64,000 nucleotides of DNA from Pseudomonadales bacterium. Its GTDB lineage: Bacteria > Pseudomonadota > Gammaproteobacteria > Pseudomonadales > Halieaceae. The stretch spans positions 62,001 through 126,000 of the forward strand of contig JACKNO010000004.1 of the NCBI GenBank assembly GCA_024234815.1, given 5' to 3'. Made by a program: the position numbers and the translations under genes. A model generated the notes under the pieces. That model searched no databases. It was not told the DNA's origin and saw nothing but the letters and a program-made list of their open reading frames with translations. Positions 43,201 to 52,516 of the stretch are shown here, piece after piece. How positions within the stretch are numbered: position 1 is the stretch's first letter; every line of letters starts with the position of its first letter.

Positions 43201-43743
43201 CTAAAAGGTTGCGTTCAAAAGTTGGGTGAGTCGTTTTAATGCCTTGCCCTTGTTACTGATTTTCCAGGCTATATAGTATTCCAGGTTTTCAGTAGTCCGC
43301 GCTTCGGTGGTCAGTTTCACCAGCGCGCCGCTCTCCAGATACATCTGAATGAATTTTCGCGGCAAATGACCGACTCCCAGTCCCGCCAATTGCGCCTGTA
43401 TTTTTTGTTCCATGGTTTGCACATAGAGCACCTGTTTCCCTGTGATTAATCCCGCTGCCCGCATAACATTATGCTTGGCTGTATCATGGGTTACGATGCG
43501 TCGATAGTGGGGTAACTGCTCGGCGATAGTGTGGGGTTCGTGCGCGAGGCGCGCAAGAGGATGACTGGCCGCAGCCACTAACACCATCTCCGCAGGTGGG
43601 ATGGGCAATGCTCGGAAGCCCTTTTGCAATGGTACCGGCGCGGGCGCTCCCACCAGTAAGTCAATGATGTCCATTTCCAGTGCCTCCCAGCCGCCACTGA
43701 GGACACATTCCTGAATATCTATCTCCATGTTCGGCTGCTCTTT
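43201..43743 (-). pseudogene. LysR-type regulator, C-terminal part (split by IS21-family element)
   Basis: Effector-binding domain of a LysR regulator beginning RKEQPNMEIDIQECVLSGGWEAL and ending LTQLLNATF. It continues the N-terminal part at 46336-46704, which stops at LEELRK. The IS-family element 43747-46332 separates the halves. A nominal start inside the element would give no functional regulator. Confidence 0.9.
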
Positions 43744-43927
43744 GCGTATTCCAGACCAAGCCTGCCACTGATTCCAGACGAAGCCTGCCACCCATTCCAC
43801 GCGAAAGCTGCCACTGATTCCACGGCAAAGCTGCCACCCCGGCAGGCTGCCTGAGATCACCCTTCGGAGCCAACCGACGCGGGATAACTAACCGGTATTC
43901 TGCCCCTTTCCAACCGGAGGGGGTCCG

Positions 43928-45469
43928 ATGCCAGCGAAGAGGTTATCCATGCGTAAAATCAAAGAGGTACTGCGCCTCAAATGGGCCAAAGGCCTGAGCA
44001 ACCGGCGGATCGCCGCGGCCTGTGGGATTGGCCGCCCCACCGTCAGTGAATACCTGCGCCGGGCCAGCGAGGCCGGTCTGACCTGGCCCCTGCCGGCCAA
44101 CCTGGACGATGCCCACCTGGAGCGGTTGTTGTTCCCGCCGCCACCGGCCTTGCCGGCAGATGCCCGCGGCATTCCCGACTGGGCGTCTATCCGCCAGGAA
44201 CTCAAGCACAAGAGCGTCACCCTGTTCCTGCTGTGGCAGGAATACCGCCAGGCGAACCCCGATGGCTACCAGTACAGTTGGTTCTGTGAGCATTACCGGG
44301 CCTGGCGGGGCAAGCTGGATGTGGTCATGCGCCAGGACCACCGGGCCGGCGAGAAACTGTTTGTCGATTACGCCGGCCAGACCGTGCCGATTATCGACCG
44401 TTCAACGGGGGAAATCCGCGAGGCCCAGATCTTTGTGGCAGTGCTGGGCGCCTCCAACTACACCTATGCCGAGGCCACTTGGAGCCAGAGCCTGCCGGAC
44501 TGGATAGGCTCCCATGTCCGCACCTTCCGGTTCCTGGGGGGCGTGCCGGAACTGGTGGTGCCGGACAACCTCCGCTCGGGGGTGAGCAAGGCCCACCGCT
44601 ACGAGCCCGATGCCAATCCGACCTACCAGGACATGGCCTCCCATTACGGCGTGGCGGTATTGCCGGCGCGGGTCCGCAAACCGCGGGATAAGGCCAAGGT
44701 GGAAAGCGGGGTGCTGGTGGTGGAGCGCTGGATCCTGGCTGCCCTACGCCATCGCCAGTTCTTCTCCCTGGTGGAGCTCAATAGTGTCATCGGTGAACTG
44801 TTGGAGAAGCTCAATAACCGGGCCTTCCGCAAACTCCCGGGCAGCCGCCGCGAGCACTTCGAGCAACTGGACCGCCCGGCGCTGCAACCCCTGCCGGCGG
44901 AACCCTACGTCTATGCCGAGTGGAAGAAAGCCCGGGTGCACATCGATTACCACGTGGCCCTTGAGGGCCACTACTACTCGGTACCCTATGCCCTGATCAA
45001 GCGTGAGGTCGACGTGCGCATCACCCGCAACACCATCGAGTGCTTCCACCGGGGTAACCGGGTGGCCAGCCATGTGCGTTCGCACCAGAAGGGGCGCCAT
45101 ACCACCGACTCCGGACATATGCCCGAATCGCACCGCCAGGCCGGGGAGTGGTCGCCCGAACGCTTGATGCGGTGGGCCGCCAAGACCGGGCCGGCTACCG
45201 AGAAGCTGATCCAGACCGTACTGGGATCGCGCAAGCACCCGCAACAGGCCTACCGATCCTGTCTGGGCATATTGCGCCTGGGCAAGGTCTACGGGGACGA
45301 ACGCCTGGAGGCCGCCTGCCGGCGGGCACTGACCCTGGGCAGCTGCCGCTACAAGAGCATCGAATCCATCCTCAAGCATCGGCTGGATGAGCAACCCGTG
45401 GAAGAGCAGCAGGAGCTGCCGCTGCCGGACGCCCACGACAATATCCGCGGTCCCGCGTACTACCATTGA
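43928..45469 (+). CDS. istA: IS21-family transposase IstA
   Basis: DDE transposase of 513 residues. N-terminal HTH (LKWAKGLSNRRIAAACGIGRPTVSEYL), integrase-type catalytic core beginning LFVDYAGQTVPIID, KPRDKAKVESGVLVVERWI with the Glu, and a C-terminal Mu-like beta-barrel region (YYSVPYALIKREVDVRI). GGAGGGGG lies just upstream. Intact, so the element may still be active. istB follows. Confidence 0.95.
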   Translation: MPAKRLSMRKIKEVLRLKWAKGLSNRRIAAACGIGRPTVSEYLRRASEAGLTWPLPANLDDAHLERLLFPPPPALPADARGIPDWASIRQELKHKSVTLFLLWQEYRQANPDGYQYSWFCEHYRAWRGKLDVVMRQDHRAGEKLFVDYAGQTVPIIDRSTGEIREAQIFVAVLGASNYTYAEATWSQSLPDWIGSHVRTFRFLGGVPELVVPDNLRSGVSKAHRYEPDANPTYQDMASHYGVAVLPARVRKPRDKAKVESGVLVVERWILAALRHRQFFSLVELNSVIGELLEKLNNRAFRKLPGSRREHFEQLDRPALQPLPAEPYVYAEWKKARVHIDYHVALEGHYYSVPYALIKREVDVRITRNTIECFHRGNRVASHVRSHQKGRHTTDSGHMPESHRQAGEWSPERLMRWAAKTGPATEKLIQTVLGSRKHPQQAYRSCLGILRLGKVYGDERLEAACRRALTLGSCRYKSIESILKHRLDEQPVEEQQELPLPDAHDNIRGPAYYH

Positions 45470-45480
45470 AGGAGAGCACC

Positions 45481-46236
45481 ATGTTGAAACATCCCACCCT
45501 GGACAAGCTCCAGGCCCTCAAATTTACCGGCATGGTGGCGGCCCTGGCCGACCAGATGGCCATGCCGGACATCGACGAACTGGCCTTCGAGGAACGCCTC
45601 GGGCTGCTGGTGGACCGGGAGATCACTGAACGTGAGAACCGCCGTCTTACCAATCGGTTACGGCGGGCCCGGCTCCGGCACAATGCGGCGCTGGAGGACA
45701 TCGATTACCGGCAGTCCCGGGGGTTGGACAAGGGGCTGATCCAATCCCTTGCGACCTGCCAGTGGGTGAAAGAGCACCTCAATGTGTTGATCACCGGTCC
45801 TACCGGGGTGGGCAAGACCTGGTTGGCCTGCGCGCTGGCTCAAAAAGCCTGCCGCGAGGGCTACACCGCCCAGTACATTCGACTGACCCGGCTGTTGCGG
45901 GAACTGATGGTCGCCAAAGGCGACGGGCGCTACCCGAAGCTGCTGGCCGACCTGGCCAAAGTCGATGTCCTGATCCTGGACGACTGGGGCCTGATGAAAC
46001 TCAACGCCGAGAACCGGCGGGACCTGCTGGAGGTTCTGGAGGATCGGCACGGCACCCGCTCAACGGTGGCCACCAGCCAGTTGCCCATCGACGAGTGGCA
46101 TGCAGTCATCGGCGATCCGACGCTGGCTGACGCCATCCTGGATCGGCTGGTCCACAACGCTTACAAGATCAATTTGAGAGGAGAGTCCATGCGAAAACGC
46201 CAGGCAAAGTTGACGAGCACCACCGGTTCCGAGTAA
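45481..46236 (+). CDS. istB: IS21-family helper ATPase IstB
   Basis: AAA+ ATPase of 251 residues that assists IstA in strand transfer and target selection. Walker A is GPTGVGKTWLAC and Walker B LILDDWGLM, followed by RHGTRSTVATSQLPIDEWH. AAGGAGAG before ATG 45481 fixes the start; an upstream TTG at 45466 overlaps istA. Confidence 0.95.
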   Translation: MLKHPTLDKLQALKFTGMVAALADQMAMPDIDELAFEERLGLLVDREITERENRRLTNRLRRARLRHNAALEDIDYRQSRGLDKGLIQSLATCQWVKEHLNVLITGPTGVGKTWLACALAQKACREGYTAQYIRLTRLLRELMVAKGDGRYPKLLADLAKVDVLILDDWGLMKLNAENRRDLLEVLEDRHGTRSTVATSQLPIDEWHAVIGDPTLADAILDRLVHNAYKINLRGESMRKRQAKLTSTTGSE

Positions 46237-46335
46237 CAATGCAAACCCCGCGTCGCTACGCTCCGGTGGGTGGCAGCTTTGCTCCGGTTTGGGTGGCAGG
46301 CTTCACGTGGAATGGGTGGCAGACTTCGGCGGTTT

Positions 46336-46704
46336 ACGCAGCTCTTCCAGCAATTTACCCAGAGCTTGAAAAAAGGGCTTAAGCTCAAGAGTGGATTCAA
46401 GCCCAATGCGTAATCTCGGCTCCCAGCCAGTAGCCAGCTCTTTCACCTGGTCAGCCAAAAAAGCGGTAGCGCCGAGAATTTTGCGGCCCTCGTTGAGCAA
46501 CAAGGTGCCGCTGGGTGTGAGTACCGAGCGTCGCCCCTGTCGTTGAAAGAGTGTTACTCCCAGTTGTTCTTCCAGTTTCTGCACGGTGTAGGAAAGTGCT
46601 GAGGTCGCCTTGTTCAACTCTTCAGCGGCCTTGGCGAAGCTGCCGCGTCGGTCGATGGCGTCCAGCGCTTGCAGTGCATCAAGGGTGATGGGGGAATAGC
46701 CCAT
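46336..46704 (-). pseudogene. LysR-type regulator, N-terminal part (split by IS21-family element)
   Basis: DNA-binding half of the split regulator. It starts MGYSPITLDALQALDAIDRR with the LysR HTH (GSFAKAAEELNKATSALSYT), linker helix and first strands of the effector domain, and breaks at LEELRK where the IS begins. It is transcribed away from doxX, the usual LysR arrangement. The truncated product might still bind DNA but lacks the effector domain. Confidence 0.9.
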
Positions 46705-46752
46705 GATCGGCTCCTCGGGATCAGCTGACGTGATTATTATTGTTCAATAAAA

Positions 46753-46764
46753 TAGAATATTCTA
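46753..46764. promoter_or_regulatory. LysR-type operator palindrome
   Basis: Perfect 12-bp palindrome TAGAATATTCTA between the divergent lysR and doxX starts. It fits the T-N(10-11)-A interrupted dyad bound by LysR proteins and is the likely site from which the now split regulator controlled both directions. Confidence 0.6.
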
Positions 46765-46854
46765 GACGAAAAACCACCCTTATTCACAGGTTGGTCTAGT
46801 AATAGAGTGTGTCCGTCAGTTCAATAAACCTTACATTTCTATCTGGAGACACTT

Positions 46855-47301
46855 ATGAAAACGTTACTGAGACAGATCACCTCTTCCGCTGCGGGCTTTG
46901 ACACTTTGCCGGTGCGCGTTGCCGCTGGCGTTATCTTTGCTGCTCACGGGGCGCAAAAACTGTTTGGCTGGTTCGGCGGCTATGGCCTGGAGGGCACAGG
47001 TGGCTGGATGGCCTCAATTGGCCTGGAGCCCGGCGTGCTGATGGCGGCTCTGGCGGGCGGGGCTGAATTCTTCGGCGGCCTAGCCCTGGCATTAGGGTTG
47101 CTGGTGCGTCCCGCTGCCGTGGTGTTGGCGCTAACCATGGTGGTGGCGATCGTCACGGTTCATCTGGCGAACGGGCTGTTTATGGCGAACAACGGCTATG
47201 AGTTTGGCCTGGCGCTGCTTGCGGTGAGTGTCAGCCTGGCAATCCGCGGCGCGGGAAGTGTGAGCGCCGATCAAGTGATCAGCGCCAGGCTGAGCCAGTA
47301 A
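46855..47301 (+). CDS. DoxX-family membrane protein
   Basis: Integral membrane protein of 148 residues with four hydrophobic segments (RVAAGVIFAAHGAQKLFGWF, MAALAGGAEFFGGLALALGLL, VVLALTMVVAIVTVHLANG, FGLALLAVSVSLAI). The AHGAQKLFGWFGG start is typical of DoxX/YqjF-type proteins often found with redox-stress genes. GGAG precedes ATG 46855. First of four collinear genes with azoR, yqjG and pirin. Confidence 0.88.
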   Translation: MKTLLRQITSSAAGFDTLPVRVAAGVIFAAHGAQKLFGWFGGYGLEGTGGWMASIGLEPGVLMAALAGGAEFFGGLALALGLLVRPAAVVLALTMVVAIVTVHLANGLFMANNGYEFGLALLAVSVSLAIRGAGSVSADQVISARLSQ

Positions 47302-47331
47302 AATCAAACAAATTTCGACAGGAGATATCCC

Positions 47332-47928
47332 ATGACCGTATTGAAAATTGATTCCAGCGCCCGGGTGGAGGGCGCTAACTCGCGCATCGTTACCGACTAT
47401 CTGGTGCAACAACTGGGGCAGCCTGTCATCGAACGGGACCTGGTTAAGAACCCGCTGCCGCCGATGAGTCCGCAGGATCTGGTGGGTGTGCACGGCTCAC
47501 ACAAGGATGACCGTGCCAGTTTGCAGCAGCATCTGGCGATGTCCAATCAATTGATCGCCGAATTGCAGCAAGCCGACACGCTGGTGCTGGGCGTGGCAAT
47601 GTACAACTTTGGTGTTCCCGCCTACCTGAAACAGTGGATCGATTATGTCTGTCGCGCCGGGGTTTCATTCCGCTACACAGAGAACGGCCCGGAAGGGCTG
47701 ACCGGTGTGAAGCGAGCCTTTATTGTAACGGCTTCCGGCGGCACGCCGATTGGCGGTGACTGGGATTTTGCCAGCCGCTATATGGAGCACATCTGTCGCT
47801 TTCTGGGCATCACTGAGGTGGTTCATATCGATGCCAGTGGCTCCAAGGGCTCCCCGGAGGTGGTGATAGCAGGGGCGCGGCAGCAGATTGATGCATTGTT
47901 GGCGCAGCCCGAAGTAGAGGAGGCCTGA
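47332..47928 (+). CDS. azoR: FMN-dependent NADH-azoreductase/quinone reductase
   Basis: Flavodoxin-fold enzyme of 198 residues that reduces quinones and azo compounds by two electrons. The FMN phosphate-binding loop is SSARVEGANSR, the second loop is GVAMYNFGVPAYLKQWID, and TASGGTPIGG follows. It lies 30 bp after doxX and directly before yqjG. Confidence 0.9.
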   Translation: MTVLKIDSSARVEGANSRIVTDYLVQQLGQPVIERDLVKNPLPPMSPQDLVGVHGSHKDDRASLQQHLAMSNQLIAELQQADTLVLGVAMYNFGVPAYLKQWIDYVCRAGVSFRYTENGPEGLTGVKRAFIVTASGGTPIGGDWDFASRYMEHICRFLGITEVVHIDASGSKGSPEVVIAGARQQIDALLAQPEVEEA

Positions 47929-47930
47929 TC

Positions 47931-48890
47931 ATGGGTTTGTTACAGAACGGTCAATGGGTGGACCAGTGGTATGAAACCCAATCAAGTGGCGGCGAATTCC
48001 GCCGCCAGGAGAGCCGCTTTCGCAACTGGGTGACGGCGGATGGCGCTGCCGGTCCGACCGGCAGAGAAGGGTTTAAGGCGGAGCCCGGGCGCTACCATTT
48101 ATATGTGTCGCTGGCTTGCCCCTGGGCGCATCGCACGCTGATTTTCCGTCAACTCAAAGATCTGCAGGAGCTGATTGATGTCACGGTGGTCGAGGCATTG
48201 ATGCTAAGCCATGGATGGGAATTAAGAAACGATCAATACGGCCTGGAATATCTTTACCAGTTGTATTTGAAGTCAGATCCAAACTATAACGGCCGGGTCA
48301 CTGTGCCGGTATTGTGGGACAAGGAAAGACAAACTATTGTCAGCAATGAATCGGCAGACATTATTCGCATGTTTAACACTGCGTTTAGCGAGCTTACGGG
48401 TAATAACACTGACTATTACCCCCACTCTTTGCAGACGCAGATAGACGCCGTTAATGAGCGAGTTTACGACGCGATCAACAATGGCGTGTACCGGGCCGGT
48501 TTTGCCACCACCCAGGAGGCCTACGAGGCTGCCTATTACAAGCTCTTCGATGCTTTGGACTGGGTGGAGGATATCCTTACTCGTCAGCGTTACCTGGCGG
48601 GCACTGTGCTGACCGAAGCCGACTGGCGCCTGTTCACCACGCTTATTCGCTTCGATGCCGTGTACTACGGCCATTTCAAAACTAACCGCCAACGCATCGA
48701 CGATTTTCCCGCGATCAGTCATTATCTGCGCGAGTTATACCAGCAACCGGGCGTGGCGCAAACGGTAAACTTCGAACATATCAAGCAACATTACTACGGC
48801 AGTCACGTCACCATTAACCCAACGCAAGTGGTGCCACTGGGGCCCGATCAGGATTTTACGCTACCCCATAACCGGGGCCAGCTTGACTGA
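47931..48890 (+). CDS. yqjG: Glutathionyl-hydroquinone reductase
   Basis: Xi-class glutathione transferase of 319 residues that removes glutathione from glutathionyl-hydroquinones. The catalytic C63 is in SLACPWAHR, the position found in E. coli YqjG. The thioredoxin-like N domain with PVLWDKERQTIVSNESADIIRM and an all-helical C domain are complete. ATG 47931 is 2 nt after azoR. Confidence 0.93.
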   Translation: MGLLQNGQWVDQWYETQSSGGEFRRQESRFRNWVTADGAAGPTGREGFKAEPGRYHLYVSLACPWAHRTLIFRQLKDLQELIDVTVVEALMLSHGWELRNDQYGLEYLYQLYLKSDPNYNGRVTVPVLWDKERQTIVSNESADIIRMFNTAFSELTGNNTDYYPHSLQTQIDAVNERVYDAINNGVYRAGFATTQEAYEAAYYKLFDALDWVEDILTRQRYLAGTVLTEADWRLFTTLIRFDAVYYGHFKTNRQRIDDFPAISHYLRELYQQPGVAQTVNFEHIKQHYYGSHVTINPTQVVPLGPDQDFTLPHNRGQLD

Positions 48891-48922
48891 AAACATCAGG
48901 CTCCCAACGCAGGAGGTTCAAA

Positions 48923-49783
48923 ATGTATAGAAAATTATCGCAGGTGTATCCGTCGCGACCATCCCGTGATGGTGATGGTGTCAAAATCAACCGCATTGCC
49001 GGCACATCAATGCACAGGATATTGGATCCGTTTCTGATGGTCGATGAAATCAACTCGGATACCGCTACGGATTATCTGGGCGGCTTTCCAGAGCATCCCC
49101 ACCGAGGCTTTGAAACCATTACCTACATGAAGGCCGGTCGCATGCGCCATCGCGATCACATGGGTAACGAGGGTGTGATCGGCCCCGGTGATGTGCAGTG
49201 GATGACGGCAGGTCATGGGGTAATTCACTCGGAGATGCCAGAGCAGGAGCAGGGCCTGATGCACGGCTTTCAGATTTGGTTGAACCTACCCGCCAGGGAC
49301 AAATTCAAGCCGGCTGCCTATCGCGATATTCGCGGTGCCGAAGTAGCCTGCTACCGGGATGATGCTGGCAATGAAGTACGACTTATCGCCGGTGAGATTA
49401 ATGTGGGAAACACGACACTTAACGGTTGCTTGCCCGCCATGGCCACCCGGCCGTTACTGGCAGATGTGTCAGTAGCAACCGGCGCGGAAATTATTCTGGA
49501 TGTCGGAGACTACGAACGGGTCCTGGTGTTTGTTTATGCCGGAGACAGCACAGAGTTAAAGACCGGGCACCTGGGAGTTTACGGCACTGGTGACAAGCTG
49601 ACACTGCGGGCAGGTGAGCAGGGTTTCGAGGCGCTGGTCCTGGCTGGTGAGGCCTTGCGCGAACCCATAGCTCAATACGGCCCCTTTGTGATGAACCAGC
49701 CCGAGGAAATCGAACAGGCCATTCGTGATTTCCAGGAAGGGATGCTAGTGACGCAGTGCGCACCGGGCAGAACCCCTCTATGA
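48923..49783 (+). CDS. Pirin family protein
   Basis: Bicupin of 286 residues. The N-terminal cupin has the metal ligands in FPEHPHRGFETITYM, HRDHMGNEGVIGPGDVQWMTAG and HSEMPE. YhaK/YhhW-type pirins act as quercetin dioxygenases or redox sensors. AGGAGG precedes the ATG. Last gene of the quinone-stress group. Confidence 0.92.
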   Translation: MYRKLSQVYPSRPSRDGDGVKINRIAGTSMHRILDPFLMVDEINSDTATDYLGGFPEHPHRGFETITYMKAGRMRHRDHMGNEGVIGPGDVQWMTAGHGVIHSEMPEQEQGLMHGFQIWLNLPARDKFKPAAYRDIRGAEVACYRDDAGNEVRLIAGEINVGNTTLNGCLPAMATRPLLADVSVATGAEIILDVGDYERVLVFVYAGDSTELKTGHLGVYGTGDKLTLRAGEQGFEALVLAGEALREPIAQYGPFVMNQPEEIEQAIRDFQEGMLVTQCAPGRTPL

Positions 49784-49935
49784 CCCATTCCACCGCATCG
49801 CTCGTTGCATCCACCGCACAGCCGGTGCTTTTCATCCCACACGGCGCGGGACGCGGAATACCCAGGGGTTCAAGGAAAATAATGACTTGCCATTAATTCG
49901 ATCGCCGGGGACGGGCATTGTTCCGCATGCCCATA

Positions 49936-52398
49936 TCACTGATCTACACGAAACCAGTTGTAATAGGCGTTTTGATTGTCCGCCCGATACAGGCGCTTCA
50001 ACATTTCGGCCCATGTTTCCCGGTCACCGCTGTACACGCTGAGCCCTGCGAGGTAGAAAGCGTGCAGTTTCTCCTGCTCGAAGTGATATGCTTTTCTCCT
50101 GGCGGGAGGTACGGCTGTCAGTTCTTGTTGTTTTGACAGTAACTCGGGTAGTACGTCGAGAATCACCTTTTTGCTGGTCCAACTGTCGTATTCCAGTCGT
50201 GGAAAATTGTCTGTCACCGGCTTGGCATCCCCGGCGAAGGCTTCCAGCCCTTCTTTGTTCATCATGTAGGTGGCTAGCAGTGCTTCCGGTGAATTGATGC
50301 CGATTTCCCTCAAGGATTCCGCCAGTGGGGGGTAGTGCATGGTGTTCTCAATGCGGGCGATATCCACACTCATTGGATGCATGGAGCCGACAAGCAACAT
50401 TTCATGTAGTTCGGTCGTCCAAAGCGTTAGATAGTCGAAGCTATCCAGCATGGCGCGTACCAGTGATCGGGAGGCTGCGAGCGATTGCGTGCTGATGGGC
50501 CACCACTGCGCTACCACTCCGTTGGGTGTGAGTCGCGTCTTGCACAATTGGTAAAAATCGCTGGAGTAGAGGTTATTCACTCCAGCGGCAGTTGGCGGTG
50601 GCGGTTCGAGGGTAATCAGATCAAATCGCTGTGGGTCACGCAAAAGCTTGTGTCGGCCGTCGCCGACTGTAATGCCGATGTCGGCATTATCGTACACCGC
50701 ATAGTTCCCCTGAAAATAAGGCGTGGCCGCCACGACCTCCGGGAGTAGCTCCACCACTTCCAGGGTCTCCAGCGAGGGGTAATTGAGCAATGCGCCACTG
50801 GTTATGCCTGTGCCCATACCGATAACAAGCGCCGATCGGGGCTGTCCATTGAACACCAGCAGTGGGATGTAGCTCTGCAGGCGCATATATCGCAGCGACG
50901 CCATTACGTCACCGGTATTGGATATCCCTTCGATGTAAAGCCGACGAAACTCTCTGTCCCCTTCACCCTGTTGAATGACGGCAACCGTGTTGCCGACGCC
51001 CTCCGCGAAATATTGCAGTTCACCGCCTTCCTGATTCACCAGCAATTGCGCAAACTTATCCCGGGGCATTGATACAGCAAGCGAAACGATCAACAGGAGG
51101 CTTGCAGCAAATGCGGGTAGCACATGTCGGCTGCAGCGAGCATGGTACAGAGCGATACACGCGATAGTGCAGAGCAAAACCGTCACAGAGACAACCGCGT
51201 TGATTAACCCGAGCGCAGGTATAACCCAAAAGCCAAACAGCAGGCTCGCTACGACGCCACCGAGTGTGTTGGTAGCAAGCGCATAGCCACTGGAGAGCGT
51301 GCCTTGTTCTGCATTTCCATCGGAGATTTTCGCCGCCACGGGAAACAGCGCGCCAAAACAGCAGGTGGGCACGAAGATAAAAAAGAAACTGATGAACAGG
51401 AACTGGGCCAGCATTCTAAATCCCAACTGTCCTGTCCATTGATAAACCAGCGCACCCACGCTGCGCTGAATTTCCAACACTTCTGCATTCACCAGCACGA
51501 TAGAGAAGAGGGCGCTTGCCGCGGCAGTAAGGATGAGCAAAGAGAAGGTCTGCCAGGTATTTTTGATGGCATCGACCCTGCGACTCATCAGCAAGTTTCC
51601 CACGGCCAGTCCTGCGAGATAGACTGCAAGCATCACTGCGTAGGCGTGGCTGCGCGTATTCAGAAACTGGATAATCATCTGCCCCCAGATCACTTCGTAG
51701 GCTATCGCGGAGAAACCGACCAGGCTGTACAGAACAAATATTATATGCCTGCCCTGAGTTCCTACCGATCTCTCAGCGGATACTTCGCTGCCTACCAGTT
51801 TGGGAAGCAATAACTGAGCTGCCAGCAGTGCCAGTACCAGGTTCACGCTAACTGCAAATAGTCCGCTGCCGATAACACCCATCAGCGGAATCAATACGAA
51901 GGGCGTGGTGATGGTGCCAATAATGGCGCCGCTGGTATTGGCGCCGTACAGCACGCCGACTGATTGGCCCAGGCGTCTTTTATCGGTGCGGTAGTACCGC
52001 AACAGCGCGAGGAAGGTCCCCCCCATAAAGACAGCGGGAATCGCTATGATCAGCCAGAGGAGAGCTATCGCTATGCGACCCAGGTACGCTTCAATCGCGA
52101 CATACAGCGGCGCTCCCAGCCACAGGAGTAATAGTGTCAGCAGGGAAGCGGTGGCGGTCGCCAGTTCCAATTGAGCGTAAAGTCGTCGCGGGTTTGCGCT
52201 GCGCTGTGCGACTCCCGCAAAGTAGAAACTACCTACGCCGAGACCAAAAAAGAAGCCACTGACAACGATGGACACCGCGTAAACATCGACACCGATCACC
52301 AGGCCCAGTTGCTTGACCCAAAGCGTTTGGTAGACCAGCGAACAGAAGCCGGAGACGAACAGCAAAAGCAGGGCGAGGGCGGGGCGATCCGGTTTCAT
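49936..52398 (-). CDS. MFS-spermidine synthase-like fusion protein
   Basis: Protein of 820 residues. Residues 1-~430 hold about 12 transmembrane helices (GFCSLVYQTLWVKQLGLVIG, YGANTSGAIIGTI, YEVIWGQMIIQFL). Residues ~460-760 are a polyamine-synthase-like Rossmann domain with GMGTGITSGALLNYPSLETL, VVELLPEVV and DLITLEPPPP. A helical tail follows. The family is common in proteobacteria, but its substrate is not established; true spermidine synthesis cannot be assumed. It is a single gene on the minus strand after the sulfatase terminator. Confidence 0.85.
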   Translation of the reverse strand: MKPDRPALALLLLFVSGFCSLVYQTLWVKQLGLVIGVDVYAVSIVVSGFFFGLGVGSFYFAGVAQRSANPRRLYAQLELATATASLLTLLLLWLGAPLYVAIEAYLGRIAIALLWLIIAIPAVFMGGTFLALLRYYRTDKRRLGQSVGVLYGANTSGAIIGTITTPFVLIPLMGVIGSGLFAVSVNLVLALLAAQLLLPKLVGSEVSAERSVGTQGRHIIFVLYSLVGFSAIAYEVIWGQMIIQFLNTRSHAYAVMLAVYLAGLAVGNLLMSRRVDAIKNTWQTFSLLILTAAASALFSIVLVNAEVLEIQRSVGALVYQWTGQLGFRMLAQFLFISFFFIFVPTCCFGALFPVAAKISDGNAEQGTLSSGYALATNTLGGVVASLLFGFWVIPALGLINAVVSVTVLLCTIACIALYHARCSRHVLPAFAASLLLIVSLAVSMPRDKFAQLLVNQEGGELQYFAEGVGNTVAVIQQGEGDREFRRLYIEGISNTGDVMASLRYMRLQSYIPLLVFNGQPRSALVIGMGTGITSGALLNYPSLETLEVVELLPEVVAATPYFQGNYAVYDNADIGITVGDGRHKLLRDPQRFDLITLEPPPPTAAGVNNLYSSDFYQLCKTRLTPNGVVAQWWPISTQSLAASRSLVRAMLDSFDYLTLWTTELHEMLLVGSMHPMSVDIARIENTMHYPPLAESLREIGINSPEALLATYMMNKEGLEAFAGDAKPVTDNFPRLEYDSWTSKKVILDVLPELLSKQQELTAVPPARRKAYHFEQEKLHAFYLAGLSVYSGDRETWAEMLKRLYRADNQNAYYNWFRVDQ

Positions 52399-52468
52399 CG
52401 TTGAGCGGTGGCCTTAAAGTCAACTTGGATTGAGGTGTTCAGTTAGAAAGCGATGCCAAATCAGAAGG

Positions 52469-52495
52469 AAAAAAAAGGGGCCGAAACTCGACCCC
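52469..52495 (-). terminator. Rho-independent terminator after the sulfatase gene
   Basis: On the minus strand GGGGTCGA pairs with TCGGCCCC (52477-52495, loop of 3) and is followed by eight T residues. It is 22 bp past the sulfatase stop. Confidence 0.85.
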
Positions 52496-52516
52496 TGACT
52501 TTAACCGGTGTGAGTG

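Larger units (their letters stand above)
43741..46338. mobile_element. IS21-family insertion sequence
   Basis: About 2.59 kb carrying istA and istB. Both ends hold several inverted copies of a ~20-bp unit containing GAAGCCTGCCACCCATTCCA (left 43755-43840, right 46262-46330 on the other strand), the multiple terminal repeats usual in this family. Possible target duplications are TTTGCG (43741-43746) and TTTACG (46333-46338), differing at one base. Exact tips are uncertain by a few bases. Confidence 0.85.
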
